Shown: piece after piece, positions 63,721 to 64,000 of the stretch
How positions within the stretch are numbered: position 1 is the first letter of the stretch
Layout: each line of letters starts with the position of its first letter
From: Asaia sp037151935
GTDB lineage: Bacteria > Pseudomonadota > Alphaproteobacteria > Acetobacterales > Acetobacteraceae
Direction of reading: 5' to 3'
Assembly (NCBI RefSeq): GCF_051628905.1
Contig: NZ_CP157575.1
Span: forward strand, 248,001-312,000
Length of the DNA: 64,000 nt
Translations under genes and position numbers: made by a program
Notes under the pieces: generated by a model
What the model was told of the DNA's origin: nothing
The model's database searches: none
The model's input: the letters and a program-made list of their open reading frames with translations, nothing else

Positions 63721-64000
63721 ATGTCCGAGACCTTTTCGTCCTTCCTGCCGGAAACCCATAAGCCAGAACTCTTGGCGGGTACGAGCTCGCTCTCATATGA
63801 GGGCATGAATCACCCTTCGAGTGATGTCGTGCTATCCGCAAACAGCGTTGGCGGCCCCTCGGAAACCGCGTCATTCCCGGGCGGCACGTCGCATGCGGCA
63901 GACACGCAACTGGACGCCCTTCAGGCCAAGACTCTCTCGACCAACGACCTCGCCACCCGGCTTGCCACCTCCGCTATGTTGTCAGATCCTGCCGCACCAT
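63721..64000 (+). CDS. Start of an unknown gene, cut by window end
   Basis: Open from ATG 63721 to the end (93 codons). The sequence is Ser/Thr/Ala/Pro-rich and low in complexity (M-S-E-T-F-S-S-F-L-P-E-T-H-K-P, then T-S-S-L-S-Y-E-G, then L-Q-A-K-T-L-S-T-N-D-L-A-T-R-L). No signal peptide. The A-D-T-Q-L-D-A-L-Q-A-K helix could begin a coiled coil. No strong ribosome binding site. Family not recognisable from this part. Confidence 0.4.
   Translation, partial: MSETFSSFLPETHKPELLAGTSSLSYEGMNHPSSDVVLSANSVGGPSETASFPGGTSHAADTQLDALQAKTLSTNDLATRLATSAMLSDPAAP

Noticed and set aside
1..64000. CRISPR arrays, rRNA and tRNA genes
   Set aside because: No regularly spaced repeats and no tRNA- or rRNA-like sequence noticed by reading; a dedicated scan was not possible.

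Overview
The window looks like an accessory, insertion-sequence-rich stretch (large plasmid or genomic island) of an acetic acid bacterium (Acetobacteraceae; Komagataeibacter or Gluconacetobacter-like). This assignment is an inference from GC-rich coding sequence, IS5, IS6 and IS3 transposases of the kind common there, AIDA-like/Hint secreted proteins, several TonB-dependent receptors and Tat-exported enzymes. No rRNA, tRNA or CRISPR array was seen.

Layout. 0.1-3.3 kb: a divergent HXXEE membrane protein/TetR pair with a clear operator, then a tyrosine recombinase that has lost a catalytic Arg and lies beside a dif-like 34-bp dyad, then a VapBC toxin-antitoxin pair. 4.0-4.8 kb: an intact-looking IS5 (IS427-type) element. 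5.0-17.1 kb: a secreted-protein region with two sets of RTX-like protein, small DUF3467-like protein, LysR and Hint-domain protein. A 1,938-bp block (6382-8319) recurs almost perfectly at 15142-17079. One Hint gene is intact (11.7-13.9 kb) and one is broken (5.0-6.3 kb). Degenerate IS6 copies and a frameshifted IS5 element punctuate the region. 18.0-25.3 kb: an EmrAB/NodT-type efflux operon that runs on into a pirin-like and an FAH-family gene, with a divergent LysR. 25.3-31.7 kb: a four-gene minus-strand operon (FabD-like acyltransferase, kinase-fold protein, unknown helical protein, FadR-type regulator), the best candidate here for an undescribed pathway. 32.9-34.8 kb: a NAD(P)H quinone reductase with divergent LysR. 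A paralogous but damaged module lies at 55.3-57.3 kb.

35.6-49.3 kb holds three TonB-dependent receptors, each paired with a different exported protein: a PstS-like binding protein (start overlapping the receptor stop by 1 nt, Fur box upstream, receptor frameshifted), a Tat-exported PLP aminotransferase (divergent), and a Tat-exported metallophosphoesterase (downstream). 50.1-54.8 kb: HigBA toxin-antitoxin, a second copy of the dif-like site with about 50 bp of shared flank, a TetR/SDR/FAD-monooxygenase module, and ArfB. 57.5-61.2 kb: many small membrane proteins, lipoproteins and unknown ORFs. 61.4-64.0 kb: a plasmid/phage-like pair of genes, the first preceded by a G10 tract at its ribosome binding site, then a nested pair of inverted repeats and the start of a gene that leaves the window.

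Overall, the cargo covers uptake (TonB systems), export (EmrAB, secreted Hint/RTX proteins), redox and drug-type detoxification (quinone reductases, FAD monooxygenase, SDR) and maintenance (VapBC, HigBA, recombinase sites). Gene decay is heavy: nonsense codons, frameshifts, and truncations at IS borders.
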